A model generated the notes under the pieces. That model saw only the letters and a list, made by a program, of their open reading frames with translations. It searched no databases and was not told the origin of the DNA. The translations under genes and the position numbers were made by a program. This document shows positions 34,459 through 44,800 of a stretch of DNA of 64,000 bases, piece by piece; position 1 is the stretch's first letter, and each line of letters begins with the position of its first letter. Source of the DNA: Bacteroides sp. (GTDB lineage: Bacteria > Bacteroidota > Bacteroidia > Bacteroidales > Muribaculaceae); assembly GCA_014801225.1 (NCBI GenBank), contig JAAVEO010000038.1, positions 1 through 64,000 of the forward strand, given 5' to 3'.

Positions 34459-35452
34459 TGATATTGTAACAGATACTGCCAACGAAGAGAGGATAGGAGT
34501 AAGTGCAATTTCCTTAGCCTTTGAAAAGTTAGGATGGTCTTTGCGAGAACGTACTCATTCTGATTTTGGAATAGATGCAGATGTAGAACAAAAAATTAAT
34601 GGTTGTCGCACAAATTCTCATATTGCGCTACAAATAAAATCAGGGAAATCTTATACACGCATCAAGAAGAACGGAAAGATCTCATTTGAATTTGATGATA
34701 ATCATTTTTATTACTGGTTATCATCAGATAGACCTGTTCTATTAATGATGTATGATAAGGATTCCGATAAAATATTTTGGGAGCAAATTCGTCTTCCACT
34801 ATTAAAATTTAATAAGTCGAAGACAAAGCATATAATTGAGATTCCTGCTACCAACGAATTATCAGCTTCGAGCTTGGAAGAATTTAATAATATAATTGAT
34901 ACTTATATTCCTCATTATGAATATAATATTACTGAGGAAGATACTAAGTTCGAGTGTGCTGAAATATATTTGCATCAATATAGCACCGGTATAGAGGGAT
35001 TAGTTAATAGTCTGGCAAAGTTTAGGGAGGATATAAAAACCTTATTTCAAAATCCCAATGCTGATAGATTAAAGATTTATCTTGAACTTTTTTCAAAGTC
35101 CGTCAAAGACCATACAGAGGAAGATTACAAAAATCTCAAAAAGGCTTGGTTTTATCTTGCATATATGGTATTTGTAATCCCCGAAGAAGTCAGAGCCGAT
35201 TACAGTAATGTAATAGATGAATATGCGGAGAACTTATTGCTCCAAAAAGCTACTTGGTTATTTAATATTGAGAACTTCAAGAAACTATATCATACCAATA
35301 TACCTCACAAGGTTCAGTACGCTGCTAAACGACTCGTTTCCATCTTAGAACAGTATGTTAGTTTGATTGATATATCAGTAGATGATTTCTTAATGTGTAA
35401 AATACAAAACGAAAACATCATAAATGGAAAAACTACGAATGAAAAGCCTTGA
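34451..35452 (+). CDS. DUF4365-like putative nuclease (defence operon gene 3)
   Basis: A 333-aa protein. The N-terminal 150 residues look like DUF4365: HSDFGIDADVEQKI followed by SHIALQIKSGKSY, an Asp...QxK arrangement of the PD-(D/E)xK nuclease fold. The C-terminal half is helical with no recognised domain. The gene is clearly more AT-rich (many AAA, ATA, TTA codons) than the genes on both sides and overlaps both (8 and 29 bases), which suggests that it was added later to an existing operon. Role: likely DNA or RNA cleavage, inferred from fold. Confidence 0.75.
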   Translation: MYDDIVTDTANEERIGVSAISLAFEKLGWSLRERTHSDFGIDADVEQKINGCRTNSHIALQIKSGKSYTRIKKNGKISFEFDDNHFYYWLSSDRPVLLMMYDKDSDKIFWEQIRLPLLKFNKSKTKHIIEIPATNELSASSLEEFNNIIDTYIPHYEYNITEEDTKFECAEIYLHQYSTGIEGLVNSLAKFREDIKTLFQNPNADRLKIYLELFSKSVKDHTEEDYKNLKKAWFYLAYMVFVIPEEVRADYSNVIDEYAENLLLQKATWLFNIENFKKLYHTNIPHKVQYAAKRLVSILEQYVSLIDISVDDFLMCKIQNENIINGKTTNEKP

Positions 35453-37394
35453 CACGGTTGACGGGAATGTGGCTAAAATAGCTGCGCTATTCCCTCATTG
35501 CGTCACTGAGCACAAAGGCAAGGACGGCACCGCCGAACTTGCCATTGACTTTGACAAACTTCGCGCAGAGTTGTCAAAGGATGTTCTCGACGAGGGCGAA
35601 GAACGCTATCAGTTCACTTGGCCTGATAAGCGTGCTGCTTCTCGTCTCGCAAATACGCCTACTGATAAGACTCTCCGTCCTGATGTAGAGGCCTCCAAAG
35701 ATTTCTGGAACACAGAGAATCTTTATATTGAGGGCGACAATCTCGATGTGCTGAAAGTTCTCCGCGAGAACTATCTCGGCAAAATCAAAATGATCTACAT
35801 TGACCCTCCCTATAATACCGGCAATGACTTCGTTTATAACGATGACTTCACACAGGGTAAGGAAGACTTCGAGGTAACCAGCGGACTTTTCGATGAGGAT
35901 GGTAATCAAGTTCTTGACCCGATGCAACGCAATACCGAAGCCAACGGTCGTTTCCATACCGATTGGCTTAATATGATTTACCCCCGTCTGAAAATAGCCA
36001 GAGATTTGCTTACAGAAGATGGTGTAATTTTTATCTCAATTGGAGAGGAAGAAATCCATAATTTGAAAAAAGTTTCCGACGAAATTTTTGGTGCAGAAAA
36101 TTTCAGAAACTCATTCATTACAAGACGATATGACAAAAATCTTAATCGTCAATTTATGGATGCGGGTCTTCAAACTTTTAATATCGGGTTTGAATATATA
36201 TTGTGTTATTCAAAAAAGGCATTCTCTTTTACTCCAGTATTTAGAGAAGCCTCAGAAGAAAGACAATCATTTGGCTACTGGAAAGGATTCTGGAATGATG
36301 CTGATAGACCTACTATGAGATATGACATATTAGGGTTTACTCCTGAAAAAGGTCAATGGAAGTGGAAGCAGGATGTTGCACAGGAAGCAGTTGAAAACTA
36401 TAAGACTTATGTTGATAAGTTTAGCAATACCATGTCTCTTGAAGAATATTGGGAAAAAACGGGTAAATGTAAAAAATTCATTCGTCGAAACCCCAATGGG
36501 AAAGGTAAAAACGCCGGGGTTGAAAATTGGATTGCTCCGACCGATTCCGTTCTTCGTAATACAAACTGGTTAGATTTACTTGCTTCAAAAAATGATAGCA
36601 CTACACAAGGTCTATTTGATTTTCCTAAAAATGTAGATGTAATCAAACTTATACTTGAGGCAGGAGCAGACAAGGAGGCAACAGTCCTAGACTTCTTCAG
36701 CGGAAGTGCCACGACTGCGCATGCCGTTATGAAACTCAACGCAGAGGACGGCGGCAAGCGTAAGTTCATAATGGTGCAGCTACCCGAAGTCACCAATGAA
36801 AAGAGCGAGGCTCGTAAGGCTGGCTATGAAACCATCTGCCAAATAGGAGAAGAGCGTATCCGCCGTGCTGGCGATAAGATTCTCACGAATCTTTTGTCTG
36901 GTGCTGGTAGAGTTGATGGAACAGGATATGGGTGTGGAATAGATAATTATGAAGAATATGTCGAATCAACAGGAGACCGTGTACTTGACACCGGCTTCCG
37001 CGTCCTCAAACTTGACTCGTCGAATATGGAGGATGTGTTCTATACTCCTGAAGATTTCAACGAGCAGGATCTGTTTAACTACGTTGACAATGTGAAGCCT
37101 GACCGCACGCCGCTTGATTTGCTGTTCCAAGTACTGCCCGAACTCGGCATCGAACTCTCCGCCAAGATTGAGGAGAAGGATGTCAATGGTAAAAAGGTCT
37201 TTTTCGTTGACGGCACTTATCTCATCGCTACGTTCGACATCGAAGTAAACGAGTCCACTGTTACCGAAATAGCCAAAATGCAACCGCAATACTTCGTAAT
37301 GCGTGATGCGTCTGCCGCCAACGATAACGTTCTCGATAACTTCGAGCAAATCTTCAAACATTATTCCCCCGACACTATCTGCAAAATCTTGTAA
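35424..37394 (+). CDS. type III-like N6-adenine DNA methyltransferase, Mod subunit (gene 4)
   Basis: A 656-aa protein. The catalytic motif IYIDPPYNTGNDF is near residue 126 and precedes the SAM motif LDFFSGSATTAHAVM near 422, the order of beta-class adenine methyltransferases such as type III Mod. The stretch between (about 195-410) would hold the target-recognition domain. That stretch (nt 36000-36660) is visibly more AT-rich than the flanks, as if exchanged. The N terminus MEKLRMKSLDTVDGNVAKIAALFP is typical of Mod proteins, so the upstream start at 35424 is kept although it overlaps the previous gene by 29 bases. It modifies host DNA and guides Res. Confidence 0.93.
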   Translation: MEKLRMKSLDTVDGNVAKIAALFPHCVTEHKGKDGTAELAIDFDKLRAELSKDVLDEGEERYQFTWPDKRAASRLANTPTDKTLRPDVEASKDFWNTENLYIEGDNLDVLKVLRENYLGKIKMIYIDPPYNTGNDFVYNDDFTQGKEDFEVTSGLFDEDGNQVLDPMQRNTEANGRFHTDWLNMIYPRLKIARDLLTEDGVIFISIGEEEIHNLKKVSDEIFGAENFRNSFITRRYDKNLNRQFMDAGLQTFNIGFEYILCYSKKAFSFTPVFREASEERQSFGYWKGFWNDADRPTMRYDILGFTPEKGQWKWKQDVAQEAVENYKTYVDKFSNTMSLEEYWEKTGKCKKFIRRNPNGKGKNAGVENWIAPTDSVLRNTNWLDLLASKNDSTTQGLFDFPKNVDVIKLILEAGADKEATVLDFFSGSATTAHAVMKLNAEDGGKRKFIMVQLPEVTNEKSEARKAGYETICQIGEERIRRAGDKILTNLLSGAGRVDGTGYGCGIDNYEEYVESTGDRVLDTGFRVLKLDSSNMEDVFYTPEDFNEQDLFNYVDNVKPDRTPLDLLFQVLPELGIELSAKIEEKDVNGKKVFFVDGTYLIATFDIEVNESTVTEIAKMQPQYFVMRDASAANDNVLDNFEQIFKHYSPDTICKIL

Positions 37395-37401
37395 GTCGCA
37401 A

Positions 37402-38616
37402 ATGGATAATACAAACCTGATTCGAAATATCATCTCAAATAATAATGATAATATCGCATTCTTGATAGGTAATGGCATCCATTACCAATTCAAGGACTGT
37501 GAGTTACCGTGGGATGAACTATTAAAAAAGCTTTGGCGTGAGTATGTTGATGATAGGGATGCTCTATTAGGTGATATGTCATTGACTGAAATATATGATA
37601 TCGTAGAAATGAGCGCTATAGAAAGGCACTGTGAGGAGGAGTACAAACGTTTAATAGAAGCTTTAAAAAGTCCTTCATCTACGGAATTCAAGGATACTTT
37701 AGGCGATCCTCGGAAGGACTTGTCTCGAATAGTCCAAAATTTAGCCCAAAAATCGTCCAATACACCTTTCGATAATAAAAAAATAGACCGTGAGATATTA
37801 GAAAAATTTCAGAAAACTAATCAAGAATGGGTTCATTTTTGTAGGGAATGGTGCCGTTCAAATATTGATGGTTATGAATCTCTCACTGATGAACAATGTG
37901 TAAATGAGTTGTTCTCCTTGTTAGAAAATTCTTCTAAGCAGCAAATATTTAGAAATTCTCTAAAAAGAGAGGTAGCAGAAATGTTCCCTTCAAAGAAAAT
38001 TTACAAGTTAGCTGAGTGCATATCCTATATCAAAGGGTTAAATGTTCCTATTTTAACAACAAATTTCGATACTTATATGAGTGATTCCGTAGGAGCGAAA
38101 CGCTTCATCAATAACACGGAAGATCAACTGTATAAGTTCACAGACTTTTACCCATGGAATGTTTATTATAGTAATAATAAACTAAATGAAAATATATTGG
38201 ATAATTTTGGAATATGGCATATTAATGGCATGACTGACTATCCAAGAAGTATCAGATTAGGCTTAAGTGACTATATGGGCTGTGTTGAGCGAGCACGAGT
38301 GATGATACAGGGAAATAACCTTAATGAATATTTCACTGGAAAAAGAAAATCAAATTGGAAAGGCTATAATACATGGCTGCACATTCTTTTCAATAAAAAT
38401 CTTTTCATCTTTGGTCTCGCTTTGGAACAAAATGAAGTATTTCTTAGATGGTTGCTTATACAGCGGGCAAAGTATAGCCGTCTATATAATCTCAACCTAA
38501 ATGGTTGGTATATAGGCAAAGGTATACCGGAAGGGAAAAGATATTTTCTGGAATTTTTAGGATTTGAAGTTGTTGAGCTTTCGAATTATAATGAACTTTA
38601 TCAGGCATTGAAATAG
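37402..38616 (+). CDS. SIR2-like protein (defence operon gene 5)
   Basis: A 404-aa protein starting MDNTNLIRNIISN, seven bases after mod. The SIR2 Rossmann features are IAFLIGNGIHYQF (about 19-31), PILTTNFDTYMSD near 220, a conserved His in IWHINGMTDYP near 270, and LFIFGLALEQNEVFLRWLL towards the end. SIR2-like domains in phage-defence systems commonly degrade NAD+ to abort infection. That activity is inferred here. The gene is AT-rich like gene 3, unlike mod and res on both sides, and lies exactly between those two partners. It therefore looks like inserted cargo. Stop and next start are adjacent. Confidence 0.8.
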   Translation: MDNTNLIRNIISNNNDNIAFLIGNGIHYQFKDCELPWDELLKKLWREYVDDRDALLGDMSLTEIYDIVEMSAIERHCEEEYKRLIEALKSPSSTEFKDTLGDPRKDLSRIVQNLAQKSSNTPFDNKKIDREILEKFQKTNQEWVHFCREWCRSNIDGYESLTDEQCVNELFSLLENSSKQQIFRNSLKREVAEMFPSKKIYKLAECISYIKGLNVPILTTNFDTYMSDSVGAKRFINNTEDQLYKFTDFYPWNVYYSNNKLNENILDNFGIWHINGMTDYPRSIRLGLSDYMGCVERARVMIQGNNLNEYFTGKRKSNWKGYNTWLHILFNKNLFIFGLALEQNEVFLRWLLIQRAKYSRLYNLNLNGWYIGKGIPEGKRYFLEFLGFEVVELSNYNELYQALK

Positions 38617-41600
38617 ATGAAATTCAAATTTAAAATACAAGGCTATCAGACCGAGGCTGTCGATAATACAACTGCTATCTTCACCGGTCAACTTAATCGC
38701 GATAACACACACTACCGCCGCGACTTGGGTAAACTTACCGCAGGTACCATGCGCGAGATGCTTGACGATGACGGCTACCGCAATGCTGATATTGAGCTTT
38801 CTTCGAAGCAACTGCTCGATAATCTTCACTCCGTTCAGACTGCCGCCGGTGTGCCGCTCTCCAAATCTCTCAGCAAGATCGACGGCTTGGGTGCCGTCAA
38901 CCTTGATGTCGAGATGGAGACAGGTACGGGTAAGACTTACGTATATATCAAGACGATGTTTGAACTTAACAAGCTCTACGGTTGGTCGAAGTTCATCATC
39001 GTTGTGCCGAGTATCGCTATCCGTGAGGGTGTAGCGAAATCCTTCCGTATGCTTGAAGATCACTTCATGGAGCAGTACGGAAAGAAAGCACGTTGGTTCG
39101 TCTATAACAGCTCGAACCTCAATCAACTCGATCAGTTCTCACAGGATGCAGGGCTTAACGTGATGATAATAAATACTCAGGCGTTTGCCTCCTCACTCAA
39201 AGAGGGAAGTCGGTCAAAGGAGAGCCGAATAATTTACTCGAAGCGTGACGAGTTCGCTTCGCGTCGTCCGATCGACGTGATTGCGGCCAACCGCCCGATT
39301 ATCATAATGGACGAACCTCAAAGAATGGAGGGAGCTGCTACACAATCCGCTCTCAAAAAATTCAATCCCCTGTTCGTATTGAATTATTCCGCTACCCACC
39401 GCACAAGACATGATACTGTCTATGCACTTGACGCTCTGGACGCTTACCGCGAGCGCCTTGTCAAGCGTATCAAAGTAATCGGTTTTGAACTTAAGAACCT
39501 ACCGGGCACCAACGGCTACATGTATCTCGAAGATATAGTCCTGTCTTCAACCAAACCTCCGATGGCACGCATATCTATTGAAGTCAAGAACGCCGCCGGC
39601 GAACCTCGCCGCCATTTCAAGACCTTTGGAGTAGGGGATTCCCTTTTCATAGCCTCAAATGAATTGGAGGAATATCGTGGCTACGATATTGCTGAAATCA
39701 ATCCCGGCACTGCCTCACATCCTGTAGGATTTGTAACGTTTACCAACGGCGTAACGCTGCGCAAAGGCGACATCATAGGCGAATCCAACGAACTGCACAT
39801 GCAGCGCGTTCAGATTCGCGAGACGATTAAGGCTCACTTCGAGAAGGAACGCCGGTTGTTCAAGAAAGGGATCAAGTGTCTCTCACTCTTCTTCATTGAT
39901 GAAGTGGCGAAATACCGCAAGTATGACGAGAACGGCGAACCTGTCAAGGGCATATTCCAAACCATCTTTGAAGAGGAATATTCTCGCCTCGTCAATGAAG
40001 AGATCAATATCTTTGATGAGGAATACAATGAGTATCTGCGTCGTTTCAGTCCCTCTCAGACGCATCGCGGCTATTTCTCCATTGACAAGAAAGGGAAGAT
40101 GGTTGATAGCAAGACCAAACGCGGTTCTGATGTCAGCGAGGAGGCCTCTGACTATGATCTAATTCTCCGGGATAAGGAGCGTCTGCTGAGTTTTGAAGAA
40201 CCGACACGTTTCATCTTCTCACACTCCGCTCTGCGCGAGGGCTGGGACAATCCGAACGTATTCCAGATTTGCACACTGCGCCATAGTAATTCCACTACTA
40301 CCAAACGTCAGGAGGTTGGGCGTGGCTTGCGTATAGCCGTTGACCGCAATGGTATCCGTCAGGATAAAGAACTGCTTGGCGATAACGTTCACGACATAAA
40401 TGTGCTTACAGTGATCGCCAACGAGAGTTATGCAGATTTTACCGGTGGGTTGCAGAAGGAGACTCGTGAGGCTTTGCGTGAACGCGCCACGAAAGCATCT
40501 ACCGACTATTTCAAGGGTAAGAGCATTACTCTCGACGGTCAGCCTCATATCGTTTCAGATACAGAGGCAAGCCGCATAATGATCTACCTTGAAGATAATG
40601 GATATATAGACGATGCCGGTAACATCACCCCGAAGTACCATGCCGATGTAGCTGCTGAGGCTGTTGCTCCCTATGGTAAGCAACTTGAACCGATGGCAGA
40701 GGGCGTGACGCTGTTGATTAACTCTATCTTCGACCCGAATCTGCTTAAAGAGATGACAGGGGACGGAAACAAGACCAAATTGCCTGAGCCAAGACTTAAC
40801 GCGAATTTCGCCAAGCCGGAATTTCAGGCACTTTGGAAGGCGATCAACCATCAATATGTATATACCGTAAGTTACGACACTGCCGAGTTGATCAATAATG
40901 CAATTCTGCACCTCAACACTGATGAATTGCAGGTGAGAAAACTAAGGTATATCAAGATAGTTGGCGAACAAGATAAAGAGAATGTTGATGAATATGGAAA
41001 TACGAAATCCACAACAGACGAATTGACGGATGTTTCCACATCAACCGTAAGATATGATCTTATCGGCCTGATTGCCAAGGGATCCAATATCACGCGCCGA
41101 ACTGCCGCCAAGATTCTTCAAGGGTTGTCTTACGCGAAGCTCGCCTTGTTCCGTAACAATCCCGAAGAATTTATCCGCAAAGTAGTTAAGATTATCCGAG
41201 AGCAGAAAGCGACTATGATAGTGGATCATATACACTATCATCTGACAGATGGCAAGTATGACTCCGATATCTTCACCGCTGTAAGCCGGGCAGACTTCGA
41301 CAAAGCTGTTCAGACATCTAAACATATCACTGACTACGTTGTATCAGACAGTAAGGGTGAGCGGGATTTCGCCCACGATCTTGATGAAGCCGATGAAGTG
41401 GTTGTGTACGCAAAGTTGCCTCGATCGTTTGCTATCCCCACCCCGGTAGGTAATTATGCACCCGATTGGGCGATAGCGATGCAAAAAGGCGATGTAAAGC
41501 ACATCTTCTTTATCGCCGAGACTAAAGGATCTCTACAGTCAATGCAAATAAGCGCCCTTGAGAATGCGAAGATTGATTGCTGCACACAACTCTTCCGGGA

Positions 41601-41679
41601 AATTTCGACTGATAAAGTCAAGTATCATAAAGTCACCTGCTATCAAGACTTGATAGATGCAATGACATCTGTAAAATAA
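38617..41679 (+). CDS. type III restriction enzyme Res subunit (gene 6)
   Basis: A 1020-aa superfamily 2 helicase-nuclease. Walker A is VEMETGTGKTYVYIKTM near residue 100, motif II is DEPQ in IIIMDEPQRMEG near 232, then NYSATHRT, HSALREGWDNPNVFQ and KRQEVGRGLRIAVDRNG. The C-terminal endonuclease domain (about 905-975) shows NYAPDWAIAM and FFIAETKGS, the PD...ExK pattern of type III Res. With Mod it should cut unmodified foreign DNA after ATP-driven movement. Starts directly after the SIR2 stop codon. Confidence 0.93.
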   Translation: MKFKFKIQGYQTEAVDNTTAIFTGQLNRDNTHYRRDLGKLTAGTMREMLDDDGYRNADIELSSKQLLDNLHSVQTAAGVPLSKSLSKIDGLGAVNLDVEMETGTGKTYVYIKTMFELNKLYGWSKFIIVVPSIAIREGVAKSFRMLEDHFMEQYGKKARWFVYNSSNLNQLDQFSQDAGLNVMIINTQAFASSLKEGSRSKESRIIYSKRDEFASRRPIDVIAANRPIIIMDEPQRMEGAATQSALKKFNPLFVLNYSATHRTRHDTVYALDALDAYRERLVKRIKVIGFELKNLPGTNGYMYLEDIVLSSTKPPMARISIEVKNAAGEPRRHFKTFGVGDSLFIASNELEEYRGYDIAEINPGTASHPVGFVTFTNGVTLRKGDIIGESNELHMQRVQIRETIKAHFEKERRLFKKGIKCLSLFFIDEVAKYRKYDENGEPVKGIFQTIFEEEYSRLVNEEINIFDEEYNEYLRRFSPSQTHRGYFSIDKKGKMVDSKTKRGSDVSEEASDYDLILRDKERLLSFEEPTRFIFSHSALREGWDNPNVFQICTLRHSNSTTTKRQEVGRGLRIAVDRNGIRQDKELLGDNVHDINVLTVIANESYADFTGGLQKETREALRERATKASTDYFKGKSITLDGQPHIVSDTEASRIMIYLEDNGYIDDAGNITPKYHADVAAEAVAPYGKQLEPMAEGVTLLINSIFDPNLLKEMTGDGNKTKLPEPRLNANFAKPEFQALWKAINHQYVYTVSYDTAELINNAILHLNTDELQVRKLRYIKIVGEQDKENVDEYGNTKSTTDELTDVSTSTVRYDLIGLIAKGSNITRRTAAKILQGLSYAKLALFRNNPEEFIRKVVKIIREQKATMIVDHIHYHLTDGKYDSDIFTAVSRADFDKAVQTSKHITDYVVSDSKGERDFAHDLDEADEVVVYAKLPRSFAIPTPVGNYAPDWAIAMQKGDVKHIFFIAETKGSLQSMQISALENAKIDCCTQLFREISTDKVKYHKVTCYQDLIDAMTSVK

Positions 41680-41681
41680 AT

Positions 41682-41837
41682 ATGGACGAGTTAGACAAAT
41701 TTGATAAATACGACGGTAATCCGATTCATGATATGGTAGTTGATTATGACTACCATATCAATACCGGAGCATTTGCTTCCGGGTTCGGTGATACTGACCT
41801 TGACGACTACATCAACAATCTAAATGACTGGGATTAA
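41682..41837 (+). CDS. 51-aa highly acidic protein (gene 7)
   Basis: Begins MDELDKFDKYDGNPIHDMVV and ends DDYINNLNDWD. It has thirteen Asp and one Glu against two Lys, so a net charge near -12. It is placed with 2 bases to res and 2 bases to the next gene, exactly in operon style, which supports a real gene despite the size. The DNA holds a perfect 11-bp inverted repeat (41730-41740 and 41749-41759). No known family recognised. Acidic mini-proteins can mimic DNA and restrain nucleases; that is only a hypothesis here. Confidence 0.65.
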   Translation: MDELDKFDKYDGNPIHDMVVDYDYHINTGAFASGFGDTDLDDYINNLNDWD

Positions 41838-41839
41838 AT

Positions 41840-44800
41840 ATGAAATTACTTAAATCCATATTCAGGACGCTTTTTTCAGAAGAAATATCTTCACTTCAAA
41901 AGCAGATTCAGTCGAAGCAGGAGGCTTTGGCTGAAAAGGAAACAACCATTAGTGAACTCAGGCGCGGGCAGCGACGATTAGTTGCCAAGATAGATACCTG
42001 TCATCAGGAAATTTCCAATTTGAAAAATCAGGCAAATACACTTCGGGGAACAATATCAGCAAAGGACACCGAATTATCTGCCAAGAATCAGAGAATAATT
42101 GTTCTTGACCGGACTCTGTCCGAAAAGAAATCCGAATCTGAGCACGATAAGGTGCTTATTAGTGATTATCGACAGCAAATTGACAGTCTTGAGGTTGCCA
42201 AGAAAGAATTAGAGCAACTTATTGAAAATCAAAAACAACTTATTCAAGAAAATGATACTCAGACTCAGCAATTAGAAAATAACCTAAGACTTGCGAAAGA
42301 ACAACTCGAGAACTCAATCTCTCAGAAGTCAGCTCTTGAAACCAAATTGCAGGATTTGACTCAAAAAATAGGTGAGGCTCAAAGAATCATATCTGAAACA
42401 GAGAAAGAGGTTATTGAAAAAAACGATAGTCTTCTTGCAAAAGAGACAGAATTGACGGAATTGAGAAAAGTCGAGAAGTCTCTTGAAGAAGAAGTGAACA
42501 GATTGACCGGCTCATTGTCTGAAAGCAATAGTCAGATGGATATTCTTACATCCAGAAATGATCTTTTAGAGGCTGACAAGCAAAAGCTGCAAGCTAAGCT
42601 TAATGAGCTTAAAAATCAATCTTTCGATGAGGAATTATTGACTGCTCTAAAAAATGATGTCAAGCAAAAACAAGAATACATATCCGGTCTTGAAGTAGAC
42701 ATTCAACATCTAAATGAAGAGCTTTCTTCCATCCGAAATAAGAATAGAGAATCGAATAATCTGCTCAATGAGAAAATACGTGAGTGCGATGATCTAAAGA
42801 AGGAATTGCAATCTATCTCCGCACAATATGAAGCAGTCCAAAGTACCGAAAAAGCTCTCGCACAAGCTAAAGCACGAATTGGAGAACTGGAAAATGCATT
42901 AAAAAATGCCCCAACACTCAGTGAACTGATTAAACGAGACAAAGAAATTGAAAGGCTTAAATCTAAGATTAGGGAATATGAAATTAAAATAGCGGAATTA
43001 TCGAAACCTACCTCCGATGAACCGGAACAAGAGCCTGTTCAGGCTGAGCCCTCAACTCAGACTGGTAAAAGTGAACCGAAGACAACCACTAAGGCTCGGT
43101 ACAGGAAATTTCATTTCCCATATCGAAAAAAAACGATTGCCCCATCAAAAGATGTTGTCACGGTAGATTTTCCTATAATCGAAAATGATAACGTCTATTC
43201 TCAGACGGCCAGACTGATAGACAAGGTATTCAATCATCGTTCAAACTCTTTTATTACGGCTAACGATATATTCCTACACAAGTCTGTAGAAGAAATGTCG
43301 CGAATGAGATTTGAACTTGAAGAAGCATTGCGAACCGGAGTGCCCTACCTAACTTGTCCTTGTTGTGGGAATATGGTAAAAATATCAAGTCGTAGCGTCG
43401 GATTTGGATTAAAGAGCAAGGAAGTCCAATTCTTTACTCACGCTGTAAAGAATATCCCTTGCGATCTTAAAAGAGATAATTCCTATACTGTAACTATCGA
43501 TGATGGTGATAGAGACCAGAACGATTTTTCATATTTGAAAGAATTGAGGAATCTATTGGCTAATTCTTTAAGAACAGAACTTAGCCGTAGCAAAGGCTTA
43601 TCTGATGTTAAAGATTGGGTGTATATAAACTCAGATGAGTTGCCAACAATGAAAAGGCGACTTGCAGATGTAACTGCAAGATACAACGATATTGATGTTG
43701 TGTTCGAACTGGTTACACCCACCACTCATGTGGCTCGCGTACATGACCGGGATATTTTCTATCTGATCAACCGCAGACAGGTATTTTGGATTTTAGGTCT
43801 GGAGTCGATTGTTGATTACAATGAATTGAGACGTTCTGTTTCAAAGGATATTTTCTTCACTAACAAACGCAACGTATTTGTATTTGACCTTGAAGCCCAG
43901 AAAGAATCGAAACGACGTGGGGAGTTGATGCTTAAGTGTAATTGGTTGGACGAAGATGGTGCATGGTATTATCAGATTGAGAAAAATGGTAAGAATGGTA
44001 TTCTAATATCACTTGATCAGATACATTTTGAACAAGATAGTTGCCGTCCATATTTTTATGATGCGGACGAGCCTTTCTACCTAAAACATCCTACAGCAGA
44101 ACGACCTCTTAAACTATCAAGAGAGAAACTGAAAGAGGAGATCATTGATGCTTGGAATTACGAACAGCAACGAAATCGAGCCATTGAGGAAATGCTTAGA
44201 GAGAATCGTGGTGTAGAAGCATATTCCGATGGTGGTAAATGGGGCTTCAAGTTCGGAGATACAGTCTTCATTGAACCCGTTTTTGATTCTAAGCCAATGA
44301 TGCTTGGAGATTTTGCCAAGGTTGAAAAAGATAGCAAGTTCGGTGTAGTCAACAGATTTGGAGAATATAGATTGCAACCGGATAAGGATAATGTTGTTCT
44401 TCTTCCTAACGGTTATATTCTATATGCTTCTAAGGAGAATTGGTATTTATTCGGGGTGATCGACCCTCTGACATCATTTGCCTCAAATGATGAAGTGATT
44501 GTATCTACAATATCGAGACCTTCTTCTATCTATCACCTTACAATCGGGAAGTATCTCTTTAAGGGACAACAACCGGAAGAGTTCTACTTTGTTGGTAACG
44601 AAATATTCAGAAAGAATAATAATTCCGGGAAATGGAGCCTTTGGCAGTCGAACGGAGAGAAAGTAACAGATGTATACTGGGATAGTATTGAATTTACATC
44701 AGAGGATAACATTAAGGTCTCAATAAATGGACGAACCCAAATATTGGCACTTGATGGTACTGTCTTAGAGGAACAGAAATATAAATCTGAGACAAACCTG

